Shown piece after piece: positions 63,501-64,000 of a stretch of DNA of 64,000 nt (position 1 is the first letter of the stretch; the number at the start of each line of letters is the position of its first letter). Both the position numbers and the translations under genes were made by a program. The DNA is from Polyangiaceae bacterium. Lineage in GTDB: Bacteria; Myxococcota_A; Polyangia; Polyangiales; Polyangiaceae. Where the stretch lies: positions 744,001-808,000 of the forward strand of contig JADJYE010000001.1 of NCBI GenBank assembly GCA_016719945.1, given 5' to 3'. The notes beneath the pieces are model-generated. The model did not search any database. It saw only the letters and a list, made by a program, of their open reading frames with translations, and was not told the origin of the DNA.

Positions 63501-64000
63501 TCAGCCGCCGCCGCAGAACGAGTAGCCGAAGCCGAGCGCGTCGGAGGGCGTGCACTCTTGCGTGCCACCCTCGCACGCGGTCGGGTCCCCGAAGCACAGC
63601 TCGAGCTGCCCGGCGCCGCATTGCTCCTGGCACTGGATGGAGCCCCAGCCGACCTGCTGGCTCCAGAAGCCGCAACACTCGCCGTCGCAGTCGTCCGGGC
63701 CGTTGCAGCTCTGCTCGACCCAGCCATCATCGTCCGGGCAGGAGTCCGGCGCCGCGCAGAAATCCTGGCCGGCTTGGAACTGGTAGTAGCAGCACACCTG
63801 GCCCGGGAGGCAGTTGTCGCCGTCGCAGAACACCGTGGCATCGCCCGGGCCGCCGGTGGTGGTGGCCGTCGTCGGGCCGCTCGTGACGGTCGTGTCGCTG
63901 GTGGAGGTCACCGTCGTGTCGACGGTCGAGCTGACGACGTCGTCCGTGACCGGCACGCCGCCCTGCCCCGTGGCGCCTTGCCCCGCGCCGCCCGGCGACT
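63501..64000 (-). CDS. Secreted Cys-rich protein, C-terminal part (5' end outside window)
   Basis: The gene enters from beyond 64000 on the minus strand, so its start and signal peptide are not seen. A GTG at 63956 is internal to the open frame and probably not the start. The visible part begins with a Gly/Ser/Thr linker (TTVTSGPTTATTTGG), then about 105 residues with more than a dozen Cys (FCDGDNCLPGQVCCYYQF; CNGPDDCDGECCGFW; CQEQCGAGQ), ending GYSFCGGG. Disulfide-rich extracellular modules like this are frequent in Polyangia lipoproteins. Function unknown. Confidence 0.75.
   Translation of the reverse strand, partial: SPGGAGQGATGQGGVPVTDDVVSSTVDTTVTSTSDTTVTSGPTTATTTGGPGDATVFCDGDNCLPGQVCCYYQFQAGQDFCAAPDSCPDDDGWVEQSCNGPDDCDGECCGFWSQQVGWGSIQCQEQCGAGQLELCFGDPTACEGGTQECTPSDALGFGYSFCGGG

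Overview
The window is uniformly GC-rich, densely packed DNA from a large-genome, myxobacteria-like organism (phylum Myxococcota, probably the Polyangia/Sorangium side). The indicators are a C-terminal MYXO-CTERM-type sorting tail (gene ending 32385), a Myxococcus-type cysteine-rich repeat (gene ending 47567), two transmembrane Ser/Thr protein kinases, many Gly/Ser-rich lipoprotein linkers, GTG/TTG starts and 4-base GTGA/ATGA gene overlaps. No tRNA, rRNA, CRISPR array, insertion sequence or phage gene is visible.

Layout. 0-1.7 kb: C-terminal end of a transmembrane TPR-like protein and a secreted barrel-like protein. 1.7-10 kb (minus strand): a complete type IV pilus minor-pilin operon (FimU/GspH, PilV, PilW, PilX, PilY1, lipoprotein); its pilV start region is a seven-fold 21-bp repeat. 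10-16.3 kb: lipoprotein, membrane parvulin, MaoC hydratase, gcvT-gcvH, HAD protein, lipase. 16.3-24.7 kb: two kinases, a membrane glycosyltransferase-like protein, TPR and PEGA proteins, and a large lipoprotein. 24.7-31 kb: a probable iron-regulated uptake operon (DUF4856-like lipoprotein, imelysin, HTTM protein, TonB-dependent receptor) behind two palindromic operators. 31-35.4 kb: lysozyme-fold/golvesin secreted protein, SDR, questin-oxidase-like protein, TerB-Coq4 fusion. 35.4-35.7 kb: 94-bp intergenic tandem repeats. 35.7-51.6 kb: acyl-CoA and ring-degradation-type enzymes (ACAD, crotonase, RidA, SDR, OYE-type reductase, SDR, PurU), then a DUF2330/cysteine-rich exported-protein operon behind a sigma-54 promoter, then a benzoate-CoA-ligase-type enzyme, a creatininase-family protein and a methyltransferase. 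51.6-58.9 kb: L,D-transpeptidase, glutaryl-CoA dehydrogenase, DUF4336-like protein, carotenoid-oxygenase-like protein, and a KefF-KefC pair. 58.9-64 kb: an unusual rplC-rlmE operon outside the S10 context, and exported proteins.

About ten genes are interrupted by one-base frameshifts while both sides still read as good protein. Several lie in C/G homopolymers. This looks like sequencing or assembly error rather than gene decay, so those genes are annotated across the break. Everything here was read by eye from sequence; no database search was run.
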